The notes: a model not told the origin generated them from the sequence alone. Shown: positions 48,003 through 61,895, counted from the first letter of the stretch. The stretch is 64,000 nucleotides of DNA from Trogon surrucura (GCA_020746105.1 CM036617.1:43801898-43865897), one strand, 5' to 3'. Program-made: numbers and translations.

Positions 48003-48905
48003 TCAGGGACCGTGAACTTGCTCATGTCCAGTTTGCTTATCAGTAGGACCTCTTCCGCCAAGTGTACATCCTCCTTGTTCTAGCCTTTCTCCCATTTCTC
48101 TGGAGCCTGATATTCCCAAAGAATAGTCCTTGCTAGTAAAGATTAAAACAAAGAAGGCTTTCAGCACTTCCATCTTTCCCATATTCTGTGTAATCAGGTC
48201 CCCTATCTCATCGAACATTAGACTCATGCCTTGTCTACTGTTCCTTTTGTCACCTATGCACTCTTAGAAGCTCCTCCTTTTGTCTTTGACATTTATGTCC
48301 TTCCTCCTCTCTGTCCTCAGGATCCTGACCTCCACCATCTCATTATCACTGCAGCCAAGGCTGTCTTTTTCCTTCACATTCCCCAAAAGCCCATCTCGCT
48401 GGTGAATATGAGGTCCAGCAGAGCAGCTCTCCTAATTGGCTCCTCTATCACTCAGAGGAGGAAGTTACCACCAACACATTCCAGGAACCTCCGGGACGGC
48501 TCAGGACTTACTGTGTTGTCCCCAACATCCTCCATCGGGGTGGCTGAAGTCCCCTAGGAGGATCAGGGCCTGCAAACCTGAGGCTGCTCCTATCTGTCTG
48601 TAGAAGGCCTGATCCACTCGTTTTTCTTGGTCAGGTGGCTATAGCAGACACCCACTATAATGCTGCCTTTACCTGTCCGGTCTTTTATCCTAACTCAGAA
48701 GTTCCCAGATGGCTTCTCATCCATCTCCAGGCAGAGCTTCATGCACTCCAACAGTTCTCTCACAAAAACAACAGCTCCCCTTTCTCGTCTTCCCGTCCTG
48801 TCTTTGCTAAAGTCCCTGTATCTTTCCATTGCAGTTGTAACAAATTAACTCAAGTCTTTTTCACACTGTAAGCACCCAGAATGAGATTGTCAGGTGTGGC
48901 ATTTT
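48003..48905 (-). pseudogene. Degenerate CR1 ORF2 (linker and endonuclease)
   Basis: Minus-strand remnants: NEVGxLITQ.xGKMEVLKAFF-like linker (48003-48227 reads MSLMFDEIGDLITQNMGKME, then KAFFVLIFTSK), then antisense endonuclease blocks. These were recognised mainly by nucleotide similarity to the 60-kb copy; no long frame survives. Confidence 0.72.
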
Positions 48906-49170
48906 AGTAATTTTTTTTTCATTTTATCTTGTCCCTGTCTTTATCTTTTCATCATTGCAACTAAGATTCATACCATATCCAAAATCTGCTATCCAGCAGC
49001 AGTGCTTACAGTTTGTGGTAAAGGTAGCTTCAGTAGTCCTACAACAAGTAATGCTAACAGGAAAAATAATTCTGACTTGCTATATAGGAAATGAAATATC
49101 TATATGAGGATTCCAATAATTGTCGTAAGTCCCATAAAGAAAAAAAATACAGTTAGTTCAGCACCAAAAT
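48906..49170. other. Short unique stretch
   Basis: Nothing recognised. Confidence 0.45.
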
Positions 49171-49403
49171 AAGTTAAGCTAGATATAAGGCAGAAATTCT
49201 TTTCAATAACTGTAGTGAAACACAGGAACAGGTTGCGCAAAGAAGTAGTAGAACACCCTCGCCTAAGAACATTCAAGGTCAGGTTTGACAGGACTCTGAG
49301 CAACATGATCTAATTAAAGGTGCCCCTGTTCACTGCAAGGCATTTGTTTTAGATGACCTCCAAAGATCCCTTCCAACCCAAAACATTCTATGATTCTATG
49401 ATT
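49171..49403 (+). mobile_element. CR1 3' end, old subfamily
   Basis: Plus-strand AAGCTAGATATAAGGCAGAAATTC, then CACAGGAACAGGTTGCGCAAAGAAG, the UTR-like TTTTAGATGACCTCCAAAGATCCCTTCCAACCC and the terminal ATTCTATGATTCTATGATT. Lacks coding capacity. It lies 0.27 kb from the inverted long CR1. Confidence 0.9.
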
Positions 49404-52400
49404 TTAGAAACTGAAATATCTTATTTTTTTGTATTATTTTATTTCAGTTTATTGTTGGTTTGTTGTTTCTAGCTATGAAGGTATCTGAAAAATTTCCCAG
49501 TGTGGAAAGAATAGTTGAGAAAACTAAGTTCTCCAAAGAGGAGTTCTTCCTTCTCTTCTCCTTTCCTGGAATTCTAGTGCATTGATCAGCTGAAGTAATA
49601 GGATGCAATATTACGTTATGAAATATCCAGATACAGCACATAAACTGCAACTTATAGCCAGTTACTTAGAGCCCTTGTGTAAATCATGTTTTTTCTGTGA
49701 TATCAGCTGATCTTAACTGAAGCAAACTTTCAACATCATATTTTTTTAAACAGTGTTTCTGAGTATCCAGGGGATTTATACCTGTATTTTAGAACTGGTA
49801 AGGAATTTTTTGTGGTGTTGGTCTTTGTCTGATAAGGAGATTTTCGTTGGAGCTTTTCCTGTCAGAAAATTAGTTTGTTGAAGTTATGTTGCTTGCTGAT
49901 TCCAGTGAACCCTGTCCGATAATGAAAGCTAACCTCACTGTCCTGACTTCTTGGCAGGCTACCTACCTATCTTGGAAGGACTTCCAATCTTAGTGACTAG
50001 CTGCTTCCCAAGAACACTGGTGTGAGACAAGACTCCTGAAATCCAAATTCTTTGAATACTTCAAACTGCAGGAAGCTAATTCCATGATGCAATACTAGAT
50101 CTAAGGATCCTGGCTATGTAAAGACCTCCGCTCTCTGAAGTTTGGAGTCTTACCCTCCTGCACATTTTAAAATGCAGTTGCAAGAAAAGGTATGTGAACT
50201 TGTTGGAATTTCATGGTGTTCTGCATTAATTTGTCATAAAATCATGATCTAATTCAAAAGTATTGACACGTATGATGTGCCTAAAATAGTAACACAAAAA
50301 CAATCCTCCGTGTCTTTACTGAACACACTTTGGAAGTTCAGTCAGAGTATACAATTCACCTTGAAAGAAACAGAATTTGACTTTTTCTTTCTGTGTAAGT
50401 CATTGTCCCTGGTAATAATGATTTCTTAGCAGATAGCCAGTCAAAAGATTAATAGAATTAAAATCTCTGTAAAATAACCTTGTTCGTGCTGACAGCTCAC
50501 TTGTTTTTTTCCCTTTCCTTTTGGAAGTCAGTAAACAGAAACAAAGCCTGCAGCAGTACAAAGAAAGCTAGCACATTAAAGAGGGATTAGTTTCAGGAGG
50601 CTATGACAGATGTAAAGTGCTTTGCACACATTGCTATGTGATGTTCAACATATGTTGTCAATTAAAAATTGCTTAAGAAATATTTAACAAGGCAAAGCTA
50701 ACATACCCCTAGTTTGTAAGGATATATTGAGCTTCTGCATCAATGGTTCTCATTTTATTTTTTTTTCAGTTTTGCTGTAAGCTGAGGAGAACTTTATATA
50801 ACATGACTCTTACCTAGTTTATGTTTTAAAGTAACACTTTATTTCTATGTATTGTAAAACAGCATTCATTTCAATTTTTAGTAAGAATATGACTGGATAA
50901 TTTAGCAGGCAAAGAACCTACTAAACTGCAGTAAAAACAGGCACCTAACTACATTCAAAACATCATGGGCTTTGGCACATTCTTTACCTAGATTTTGCAA
51001 ATGGCAGTTGCCAGGAAATTTTCCTGGTAACCACAATGGCGTATGACACAAACTCCTAGGTTGAACTGCTATTTTATCATCTTCTTTACCACACCTGAAT
51101 CTTTCCTTATACAAGACATCTGTCATCTTTCTTTTTCCTTTTCTTTTTTTTTTAACTATGAGTTTTTGTGCCCTATTCAACCTCCAGTTAGCCACCAGAC
51201 ACTATTCTCCATCTTCCCTCCAAAATGTAAGTACCCTCTTGTACAACTGTGCTGCAAAGCCTCCATTCAAGAAAATAGAAAAATTATTGTTAAACTGATT
51301 CCTGAAGACCTTGTCATCAAAGGTGTGCTCCTAAGGTTAGGAAATTCCTGAAAGCACCATTGCTGTTCCTATGACCACAAACGAAGAGCCTTTTGCCCAT
51401 GAGAGAGCAAGGGTTTGCTGTCACCTATGAAAAATACTGATAATGGTTGTGGAGTATGTGACTTGCCTATCCCACATCGGCCTTTTTAGCCATCAGCGTG
51501 CTTGTAGCAAGTGTGGGTAGAGCCCTTCCCGTATCTTCGTTCACGAAGTCATGATGATGTGTTAACCTGTGTGTGGAGGAAAAGGGTCTGAAACTGTGGA
51601 AGCAATCAATAGGTCCACAGAGATTCTTCAGTGTCTAGACACCCCCAAGGACTTCTGAAAATATTCCCACAATGAATTAACCTCTCAGTTAAAGTCTTTA
51701 GTTTCACTGGTAATAATAATATTGCTGTCTTGAATCTCCTCTGCTGAAATTTTGTTTCCATTCAGAAGATATAAGGGTGTTTAAAAATAAAAGTTACAGT
51801 GTTTATTCCAAGAATCTTTGTACTTCTTAAACACATATTGCAGGCTGCTGCATACATCATCTGTCGACCAAATGTCAACCCAACTCCTACTTCCCTTTAA
51901 ATAAGATATAAAAGTACTCAAGAGGTATTCAGAGAACTGTGAACTGTATCTGCCCTTAAAATGTGTTGCTGATGTGGGAATTCACACTAAATTGCTGTGG
52001 TGATGGATATTTGACTGTAAGTTGAACTATTAACTAAGAAAAATTGAAATAGATATTTATGTATTGCAATATATTTTAATTTAAAGGAACAGGATACGAC
52101 AGATAGAATTCTGCCTCAGTAAGAGACAGAAAAAGGCATGAGAAGGAAATAGAATTGTTTTCCTGTGTGTATAAAACAGAAACTACTGCATAATTACCCT
52201 TGTTTTGGATCTTTATTTTTCACTCCACTCCTTTTTTAAATAAATATTATGGGATTATAAGAATTAAAAAAAAAAAAGTGTCAAATGTATTGTTATTGAT
52301 CCAAAGAACTGGTAGATCGTGTTGTATGAAACAATTTAAAATCCAAACTAAAAGAAAATATATGAAAAGCATATTTTCTCTGGTTTCACTCAAAAATAAA

Positions 52401-55400
52401 ACTGAAAACTGAGAAGAGTGCAACAGCTTCAGAAGTTGATTATTATTCGCATATATCAGCAAAGTTTTTTAGCAGGAGGATTTAGTTTGTTGTGTATTCT
52501 GGGTAGATAACTTCCAGTGTTTAAAGCCTGATATTGCAAACTGAAGCTTTGTTAGTTGCCTAGATATATCTTTCAGTATTGTTTGGTTAAGTATAACCTA
52601 TATGTTCACAAGATGGATTGAAAACCGTGTGGGCTTTGAAAGTCTCATGGCATTGCAGCTTATTAAGGGAAGAGATAAAAAAACTTAGGAAATGGTATTA
52701 AGCATCTTAAACTTTTCCTCTTGTCCACACAGGCCTTGCCTAAAGTGTGATTACTAGGAAAGGTAGGCTACTGTGAGATTTAACAGCCATGTGCAGAGCT
52801 TGAATTGACATTCACACAAAGAAACGGAAAATACATGAGCTGGCCTAATTGTGGATAGTGAAGTTACATCCTTGTTGAAGTAATTTAAACTGATTTTCTG
52901 TATTGAAGCTTAATAGGAGAGTTATTTCCTTTATAAGAAGTAAAGGATCTTCAATATCCTTTAACAGCAGGAAAGGATAACATTTTAGGAGATTTCATAT
53001 CCGATTACTCTTCAGTAGGGTGTCTTTTATATTTTCTTATTGCATTAAATTAGATTTACTAATAGTCAGTTTCAAATTAACAAACTCCTGTGCATATGTA
53101 GGCAAGGCTGTTACATGTGCCAAATCCATTCCATAATATTGTCATGCCATGTTTTCTGCCTTTTTTTATGGGTACAAATAATGTTATTTTCTTCTTACCT
53201 GTTTTAATTTTTTTTTACTTACGAAAGAAAAGGTGGCATTACCAGGTTTTCTATATATTGCTGAAAATACTTACGTAAGGATTTGCTAAGAAATACATTA
53301 GCATTCATATTTGTTTCATGAGCTTTTGCCAGTCTCCAGTAATTTGATCAGTCATAACTAAAGAAGAAAATGCCATTATCAGTACAATTAGAACAATTTT
53401 AGGTGCATCAAAGATAGAACTGCCTATGGTTTATAGCAGTTTTCTAGTAGAAAATAGGTACTCGTTTATGTGCTTATTTGTGACACCCACATACCTGTAA
53501 TTTTGATGACCTAATCTTTCCTCTGTTAAAAGTGCTGCCTGGAAAGGTGTGGAAAGATACAGTCCTTTAATTAGTTAACTTGTACAGACAAAAATTCTGC
53601 AAGCTCCCTCCTTTTTCCACCTATTTTACAGTGGTCCACATGGTTTGTAAAATGGGCAGAGAAGCTGTGTGCTGTAGTGGCGAACAGTTGTGACTATCCA
53701 TATTAACTTGTGTTGATGTCAGCACCACATTACATTGCAAGTGTTCACGTAACCTTAAGATGCCTCTGTAGAGTGGATTTCCCACATGAGTAGTGAGACT
53801 TGTTGAAATCAGGCTTCCCTCTTCAGCCTGCTAATGTAACCAGTTACTTGCACCAGCTGTAGAATGGCTAATTGCATTGGGGTTTTACCTTGATGGCCTA
53901 CATACGCCGAAAACTTTTGGCTGATATTTGGTTTTCATATGGAAAACTTCTGCTCTACCCAACAGGCTGTAATGTGCATATCAATCTCCTTAAGCTGTGC
54001 TTTGCAGAAAGCAATCTTGTGGAACAGAGGTGGTGGTGGTGGTAAGACGGATAGGGCGGACAAATTAAAATTTACAAAAGATTTATGTTCTCCTTTTTTA
54101 TTCTGTATACAACTTCCTGCACATAACTTTCATGGTGGAGGCTGTCATCTAAAACTAAGCTGGTTGTGCTGTGCTTTGAACTTATCTGAATCAGAGGCTT
54201 TTCTCATCTGCCAGTTTAGATATCTAATAGAAAGTGAAAGTTTACAACGGCACAGAAGTGGCTGGACAGGTAGTGACAGCTGAATTTGCACTGAAGAGTT
54301 CCCTTATGCAGGATTTGGTGCTGTCAGAGCTATCTGTCTAATCCTAGGTGATGAGAATACAATTTTTAACCCTTTGGAGGATTTTAATTCAAGTCTTCAT
54401 CTTGACTTTACTTAATTGTATCTCATGTATCTTATGATGGCTGTAGAAAGGCATGAATAATCCTAATGTGCAGTGACCCAAAAGTGCAAAAATCAAACTC
54501 AAATAAAAATATGCATTCAGTTGCTACACACATAAGAGTAAATTCCAGAATGTGAGCAACTGGAAAATATTTAAGATGAAAAGGTATCTGAAATGGAAAT
54601 TTGTTTGATTTCTTTTGTCTGGAATGCTTTTTTCTTCTTTCACAGACAAGATTCTTAAAACATCTGCTTGCTTTAAATTTTGCATAATTGTGTTGGTTAT
54701 TATGTGTTCCATTTTTTAAATTAGAAAATTCATTGCTAATTAATTTGATGAATTGCTATTTATTCAAATAACTTGGTTACTACATAGTGTCTGAAAAAGA
54801 AAATTCGTTCAGTTTCTACTTCCAAAATATTTACTCATTTGTACTCCTAAATTATCTATAATGCAGTCTGGTTGGAGTTTTATGTTGCTGAATGAAACCA
54901 CTTGAGGAAATAATTTAAAAAACAGAGAAATGACTAGTATCTTTAGAACATGAAGACAGGTCTTGATCCTGTAATACGCAGTCGTATATGGAAACAATTT
55001 TCAAGTCACCCTAGCACAGAACTCTAGGGAAATCAATGAAGTGTCTTCCCAGACACTGGAAATTGCTGTTTAGAACTTCTTATAGGGTTGTATAATGCAG
55101 GGAGTTAGTGGGCTAGTAGCTACTTTCACTTATGTCATTGCGTATTTTGATGAGCCACAGATGAATTGAATCTCATTTAATTTACCAGAGGGACAGAAAT
55201 CACGGATTTTTCATCATTTGGCTTCTTTGCCATGTTTGGGAGGTTTTTCACTATTGTGACAGAATATGAAAAGCCTTATATTTCCTCTCAATATGCTTAG
55301 GATTTTTGTTTTGGTTTGCGTTGGTTTTTATAATCACGCTGTTTTTGATTCTAGGATAAATTTAATTCAATGTACGAAAAAAATAAAAATTCAGTTTCTC

Positions 55401-58400
55401 TGACAAGAAAATACTAATTGTGTGAACATTGTAATTGAGGATAGAATATAAATCTTAGTTTTTAAAAACTTCGTCTTATAAACCTATTCATAACATTACT
55501 GAAATTAGCAATGCCTCTGGAGATACCTACTTTACGTGTAATGGGAAAACCACAGATGTGTAAATGATCACTGCATCATGGCTGATGGTCTTTATCTGCC
55601 TCATGGTAAATTCATCATGGAGAGAACTTCATAGATTTTATAGTTGAATTTGTGCTGGTAAATTAGACAAATCCAAGGAACACTAGCAGAGATGGGGATG
55701 CTATCATCTGTATTGCTAAATTTTTAAGAGGTTGATTCTGTAGAATCATTTTAGCTCATATAAACACTCCTCCTTGTTTTCAGGCATCACTGAGGAATGA
55801 GCATGAGTAAGGAAACAAATCCTAATAAGCAGTTCGGGTGTTGCCACTGTGTCTTGGAAGGTAAAGAAACATCACAGTCTGGATATGAGCTGATCGCTAC
55901 CACACAGTCTCAGTGTTAGTGAACAATCACAGGTATACTCAGTTTACTAACACTAGTGTATACATGAGTTTAAAATTGTACTGGTAAATTCAGTGGCCTT
56001 TGTTAATTTATTTATTATGAAGGGAAAGTTTGGCCCTTAATTTTTCCTGTGTTTGTAGTCATCTTTTTTTTTTTTTATCTCCTCTCTAAGTCTCTCTCTT
56101 GCACTCTTTTTCACCCTCTTCTAAAAATAATTATCTGTGTATCTCCCATTGCAGGCAAGAGCAACACCCTCTTTCTCTTTGTTCTACCACACTCCACTCA
56201 CTATTCTATTCTCCTTCATTGTTACTGTTCTCTTACCTCCTCTAAGCATTTTATCCACATTGGTTCTTGTCTTTTGCTCACTCCCAGTCACAATGAAGTT
56301 ATGGCATGTTTGGAAGTTTTCAGGTCAAGTACTATAAATTGAAAAATGCTGGTTTCCAGCCAAGCAGCTAGAAGTTTAAAGGTGAGTTGAGATGATTTTA
56401 CTAGGAGAACATTAGACTTTTAAACATCTTTATTGATTTATATATTTTCCAAAAGAGAGAGAGAAATAAATAGAAGCTATCAATTTATACTAAGACCACT
56501 ATTTTTTTTTTATTTTAATGATTTGAGGGAAAGGAGGAAAAATTCACAGTATTGAATTGACTTTTGATAACAAGTTTTTATTTACAAAAGTCTGAGACTA
56601 AGCATAGTTAAATGCTTAATCAGACTATCATGAAGTAAATCTAAATCAAAATATAACAATATTTTTTATTGTGAAAAAGTATATAGAGAAAAATAATATT
56701 TTAAATTATAGAGGAATGCACTATTCCTTTCTGGTACCCTGTGCTCAGCTGGAACAAGTGCAGAGAAGACTATTTATCATTGCAACCTTCCAGTAAGGTT
56801 AAGCTTCTTACCTTTCTCCCCTTTTGGATTAGACTTCCATTACATTTACTTCTCTACTGTCAAGACATTAAATTGACATTCTGTGTTGAATGCCCAGACA
56901 GTCACATTGTATTTCTTGTTTCTTCTGCAAATTAGTTTCTTACATAGTTAGCCATTAAATTTTGTTTCAAAACTTGTTTAGATTTTCTCGTAATATATAC
57001 ATAGCACCTTTACATTATAAAGCACAATTTTGCTGAGCAAAACAGAAGGCAGATTGCTCAAAAAAAAGTGCCAAATTCAGATGTTAATTTAGCTAAGGGA
57101 CAAATTGTTGATTTTAGGGGCAACGTGTTTATTTATGTCATCTGTATATGTGACTTTATATATCCAAAATAAATTGTATATATATTCAAAAGATGGAAGT
57201 TTAGCCTTCTGGAAGACATTCTTAGTAATCACTTGAACGTTTTTAAACAGGAGCTCTCTTCTATTACTAGAAATTTGGTTGACTTCAAAGGTAGTAAATT
57301 ATCTTCAGGGGACCACAGTCTTGTAACTGCTGATAGCTCAGACTGAGGCTTTTCTATTACAATATCAGGAACTCAGTGAAACGCTGTGGTCTGTTTTCTG
57401 TCTAGTGCTTTGCAAAGAACAGGAAAGGTCACCTACAGTCTTTGCATATCTTATGTGATGCTGTTTGAAATCAAAGTTCTCTAGAACCATTCTGTATGCA
57501 GGAATATAGTGTGATGATGAGAGATGGCGATGGTGGTGGAGCATAAATCTGCATGGCCCATATGGCCTGCAGCTAGTCTGGTGGAACAAAACTGGCAGGT
57601 AGGAGAAAGCTTGTTTTGCCTCATCATAAATTTGAAAGAAATACTCTAAAATGTGTCTCTGATTTATTTACACTGGCTTGTCTGTCTTGCTCAGAGATGT
57701 TGACTTTTAAAATTTTTAGCCTGTGTCATGACATTTCATATGAGTATCTGTCAGCTCAGACTCAGATTTTTTAGTCTTCTCTTTAAGATGTTTCAGTTAT
57801 TTCCTTCTTTAAAGGTGAGGTATTCTAAAAGTGCCTATTACTCTCTGATGCCAAAAAAAGAAAACTCATCCATATGCAAGTGTTTATAAAGTTAACAGTC
57901 AGGTAAATTGAATTCCACTGTGAATGTCACAGCAATCTGGAATTTTCTAGTTAATGCAACCTCTCTAGGCCATCATAGACAGATTACCTCTTAAACTTAC
58001 AGATTCTTACTGACCAATATGTCTTGAGGACAAACCGCATGCCTAAATTCTACTGCAGCATCTTCTTTGACTATTTAGTCATTTTTTTACTTTGACTTGA
58101 CAAACACATCTTGACTTACTTTCATCCATGAAGAATGCTGCTGCAAATAAAAATTTCTCATGTTGACCTCTGACTACAGCACTCTTCCACATTCCTTCAA
58201 GTCAAACATAAATGATTTGCTTTCTCTTTCCAAACCTTTCACAGACTCTTGCTTTCTTCTTTCATTCAATATGGAGAGGCTGTCTCCTGATTCTGATAAT
58301 AGATCAAGTCCTGCATTAAAAAATTAGTAAATGCACAAGAGATTCTTTATGATTGCCCCCTGCCATTCCTCTTTATCATTGCTATTTCACAGAAGCATGC

Positions 58401-59261
58401 ACAAAATTCTTACTCATTGTTCTTGCTGATACTTCTTCTTTGTGGTGATGCTTAGGAAAAGGTGACAGTTAAGCAGATAATGTTTTGAGATCACTGCTGC
58501 TCTTTATGGCTAACAATGTCTCACTGTTTCCTTGTAGTCTGACAGTTTTTTGTCTGTTTCTTTTGGTTCTTATATCACACTTAGGTAAGTGTTATGTAAC
58601 ATTATCTTTCTGAAAATTAGGTAGACATCTATTCTAAGCGAGTAATATCTGCTCCCTTTCTAGTTGGAGTAGGGAGATTAGAAGCTAGTAGTGTTGAAGA
58701 AGATAGTAGTGTTGAATCATACTTCAGTTTGTAGAGGGAACTTGGTTTGGAATACAGAGCAAATCTTAACATACAAGTCTATTTTTAGACAGTTAAAGAT
58801 AACTGAGATTAATTGCATTCTTAAATGGTAGATTTACTGTTATATGGACAATTTTTCTTCTGCTTTCATGTAGAATTTAATGTAATGGGATCTAGATCCA
58901 TAATCAGACCTAGGCTAGTTACCAACATTAAACAGTTACTAACATAATACTGGAAGAAATAGTTACTACGGTAAAATTTAAAAAATAAACAATTAAATAA
59001 AAGAGAAAAAATCCTTTGAGGAATAATCTATCTTTAGGAGAAAGAGTTGCAGATCCCTACAGTGCAATCTTCCCTGTAGCTTACTTGTCCTAGGCCTATT
59101 TCTATTGCAACAGCAAGTTCTACCACTCCTTCCTCTCCTCCTCCAAGTATAATAATAGAAATAACATTAAGAGACAAATTAAGATCAGTGACAAATTGGT
59201 AACAAGGTTTTATCAGAAAAGTTATGTCTTTAAATGTGTAGTTATTATTATTGCATTTTTT
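49404..59261. other. Unique AT-rich sequence, no gene recognised
   Basis: Nearly 10 kb without a supported gene or dispersed repeat. Notable points are a CpG-bearing block at about 51430-51650 with a CTTCGT/ACGAAG hairpin (51535-51548), a (GGT)5 tract near 54029-54042 and several poly-A/T runs. Open frames up to 114 codons (53939-54283, plus) have no recognisable domain. This could be intergenic or intronic; small exons cannot be excluded by eye. Confidence 0.5.
51430..51650. other. CpG-bearing block of unknown nature
   Basis: Within very AT-rich DNA this block has several CpGs (ATCGGCC, CAGCGTGC, CCCGTATC, TTCGTTCACGAAG) and a perfect six-base-arm inverted repeat at 51535-51548. It reads like an old dispersed repeat or a conserved element, but I do not recognise it. 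Confidence 0.35.
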
Positions 59262-59837
59262 CATAGTTTAGAACCACCCAGCAACTCAGCCTCATGCAAC
59301 CTCTTGCTCAACCTTCACCTCTGGAATGGGGGAAAGAATTGGAAGGGTTAAAGTGAAAGATCTCATGAGTTAAAGACAATTTAACAGGTAAAGCAAAAGC
59401 TGTGCCAAACCAAAGCAGAACAAGGAATTAATTCACCACTTCCCATTGGCAGACTAATGTTCAGTCATCTCCAGGAAAGCATGACTCCATTGTGAGTAAC
59501 GGTGACTTGAGAAGACAAATGCCATCGCTACGAACTTCTCCTTACTCCTTTCTTCTTCCCCCAGTTTTATATGCTGAGCATGATGCCATACGTTCGGGGA
59601 TATCCCTTTGGTCAGTTGGAGTCAGCTTTCCCATCTCTGTCCCATCTCCTTGTGCACATCAGTCTCCTCACTGGTGGGGTGGGGTGAGGAGCAGAAAAGG
59701 CCTTGGCTCTGTAAGCTCTGCTCAGCAGTAATTAAAACATCCCTGCGCTATCAGCACTGTTCTCAGCACTGATCCAAAACGTAGCCCCATGCTAGATACT
59801 ATGAAGAAAACTAACTCTATCCCAGGTAAATGTATCA
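59262..59837 (-). mobile_element. Avian ERV LTR, degenerate
   Basis: Matches from memory a common avian LTR. The left edge TAGTTTAGAACCACCCAGC corresponds to the complement of an LTR end in TAAACCACA. The body has AAAGACAATTTAACAGGTAAAGCAAAAGC, CAGTTTTATATGCTGAGCATGATG and GGGATATCCCTTTGGTCAGTTGG, and near the right end AACTCTATCCCAGG. On the minus strand this puts a TATA-like motif (CATATAAAAC, near 59570) before a weak TTAAA-type signal, as expected for an LTR. No target duplication was found. Confidence 0.65.
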
Positions 59838-59983
59838 TACGGTAAAAAATGCAATGACTGATTTCAGCTGTTCTTATACTGAATACTTTATGACAGGAAA
59901 TGAGAGAGAAAAAACATCTCATGTAGTTGATTACAGATGATATAATGTAATTTAACTGATGACACATGCCATTAAACTAACAT
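59838..59983. other. Short unique stretch with possible CR1 target duplication
   Basis: Ends with ATTAAACTAACAT (59971-59983), which recurs with one base missing at 62969-62980 after the CR1. Confidence 0.5.
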
Positions 59984-61895
59984 GCCATTTAAACTAAGTT
60001 GGAAGGGGGAAGGGGATAAAACCCGAGCCTCTACACATGAGCCAAGGGGAAGTATCCCAGGGTTAGGTGTAAAAGGCACAAGCAACGGTAACAGATGCTC
60101 CATTAAATCTCTGAAGTGTCTGTATACCAATGCAAGAAGCATGGGGAATAAGCAGGGAGAATTAGAAGTCTATGTGCAGCTGGAGAACTATGATCTTATT
60201 GCAATTACAGAGACGTGGTGGGACAGCTCACATAACTGGAACGTGGGCCTTGATGGTTATGTTCTTTTTAGGAAAGACAGGTCGATGAGGCGAGGTGGGG
60301 GAGTTGCTCTGTACGTGAGAGAGCAACTGGAGTGTATTGAGATCCATCCAGGGGCAGATGAGGAGCAAGTAGAGAGTTTATGGGTAAGAATTAAGGGGCA
60401 GGCTAGCTTAGGTGATACTGTGGTGGGGGTCTACTATAGACCACCTGATCAGGAGGAGGAAGTTGATGAGGCCTTTTACAGGCAGATGACAGCAGCCTCT
60501 CAGTCCCAGGCTCTGGTTCTCATGGGGGATTTCAACTACCCAGATGTTTGCTGGAAGTCCCACACAGCCAGCCATCCTCAGTCCAGGAGGTTCCTCCAGT
60601 GCATCGATGATAACTTTTTGATGCAAATGGTGGATGAGCCAACCAGGAGAGGAGCACTGCTGGACCTTGTGTTCACCAACAAGGAAGGTCTGGTTGAAGC
60701 AGTGAAGGTTGAGGGCAATCTTGGCTGCAGCGACCATGAGATAGTGGAGTTCAGGATCCTGTGCGGTAAAAACAGAATACCAAGCAGGATCGCAACTCTG
60801 GACTTCAGAAGGGCCAACTTTGGCCTCTTCAAGCAATTGCGGGGGGATACCCCTTGGGACAGGGAGCTGCAAGGTAAAGGGGCCCAAGAGAGTTGGTTGG
60901 CATTCAAAGACCACTTCTTTGAGGCTCAGGATCAGTGCATCCCATCAGGTAGGAAATCAAGAAAGAGATCCAGGAGACCTGCTTGGTTAACCAGGGATCT
61001 GCTGGGCAGACTCAGGTGGAAAGGGAGGGTGTATAAATTGTGGAAGGAAGGGCTGGCCACTTGGGTGGAGTACAGGGCAGCTGTCAGGGAGTGCAGGGAG
61101 GCAATCAGAAAAGCTAAGGCCTCCTTGGAGTTAAAACTTGCAAGGGAGGTCAAAGACAACAGAAAGGGCTTCTTCAAATACATTGCTGACAAAACTAATA
61201 CTAGAGGCAATGTAGGCCCTCTGTTGAATGAGGTGGGTGTCCTGGAGACAGAGGACAGAAAGAAGGCAGAGTTGCCGAATGCCTTCTTTGCCTCTGTCTA
61301 CACTGTTGGAGACCGTCCTGAGGAGCCTCAGTCCCCTAAGGCCCCAGAGGAAGCCATGACAAAGGAGGAGTCTGCCCTGATTGATGAGGAGTGGGTTAAG
61401 GATCAGTTTGAACACTTGGACATTCATAAATCCATGGGCCCTGATGGGATGCACCCATGGGTGCTGAGGGAGCTGGCGGGAGTCATTGCTAGGCCACTCT
61501 CCATCATCTTTGGTAAGTCATGGGTAACAGGTGAGGTGCCTGAAGACTGGAGGAAAGTGAATGTCACTCCAGTCTATAAGAAGGGCAGGAAGGATGACCC
61601 GAGTAACTACAGACCGGTCAGCCTCACCTCCATCCCTGGAAAGGTGATGGAACATCTTATCCTTGGCACTGTCTCTAGGCATATCAAGGATAAGAAGGTT
61701 ATTAGGAGCAGTCAGCATGGCTTTGCCAAGGGGAAGTCATGTTTGACCAACCTGATAGCCTTTTATGAAGACATAACCAGGTGGATGGATGGTGGCCATG
61801 CAGTGGATGTGGTCTACCTGGACATCAGCAAGGCCTTTGACACCGTCTCCCACAGCATCCTCATAGGTAAACTGAAGAAGTGGTGGTCTGGATGA
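59982..61895 (+). pseudogene. CR1 ORF2: endonuclease and first half of reverse transcriptase
   Basis: A 637-codon open frame. Its apparent ATG (59982) sits at the truncation junction, so the true start is uncertain. Endonuclease motifs: CLYTNARSMGNK (N50), AITETWWD (E77), RRGGGVALYV, VVGVYYRPP, MGDFNYPDVCW (GDFN 182-185) and LGCSDHEIVEF (SDH 250-252). These are followed by the linker and [38 protein letters not shown] and [15 protein letters not shown] (catalytic D614). Frame is lost just after KLKK by one extra base near 61881-61886 (AAGTGGTGGTCTGG against AAGTGTGGTCTAG in the 19-kb copy). Confidence 0.93.

Larger units (their letters stand above)
46639..48905 (-). mobile_element. Old, long CR1 LINE (endonuclease to 3' end)
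   Basis: Minus-strand CR1 from terminal TCACAGAATCACAGAATGG and GGGACCTCTGGAGGTTATCTGG through the C-terminal region (46.7-47.4 kb), RT (47.4-48.0 kb) and linker to the endonuclease. GAGGTCCAGCAGAGCAGCTCTCC is antisense of the RRGALLDL block, and AGTCCCCTAGGAGGATCAGGGCC of the GDFN region. Homology to the LYVREQLEC block fades near 48.9 kb. It is a subfamily different from the young copies and is interrupted by many frame changes. Confidence 0.88.

Noticed and set aside
53939..54283. 114-codon plus-strand frame
   Set aside because: Low-complexity (GGT)n segment, no domain, no supporting signals.
60408..60914. 168-codon antisense frame
   Set aside because: It is the reverse reading of CR1 ORF2 and carries no independent motif.
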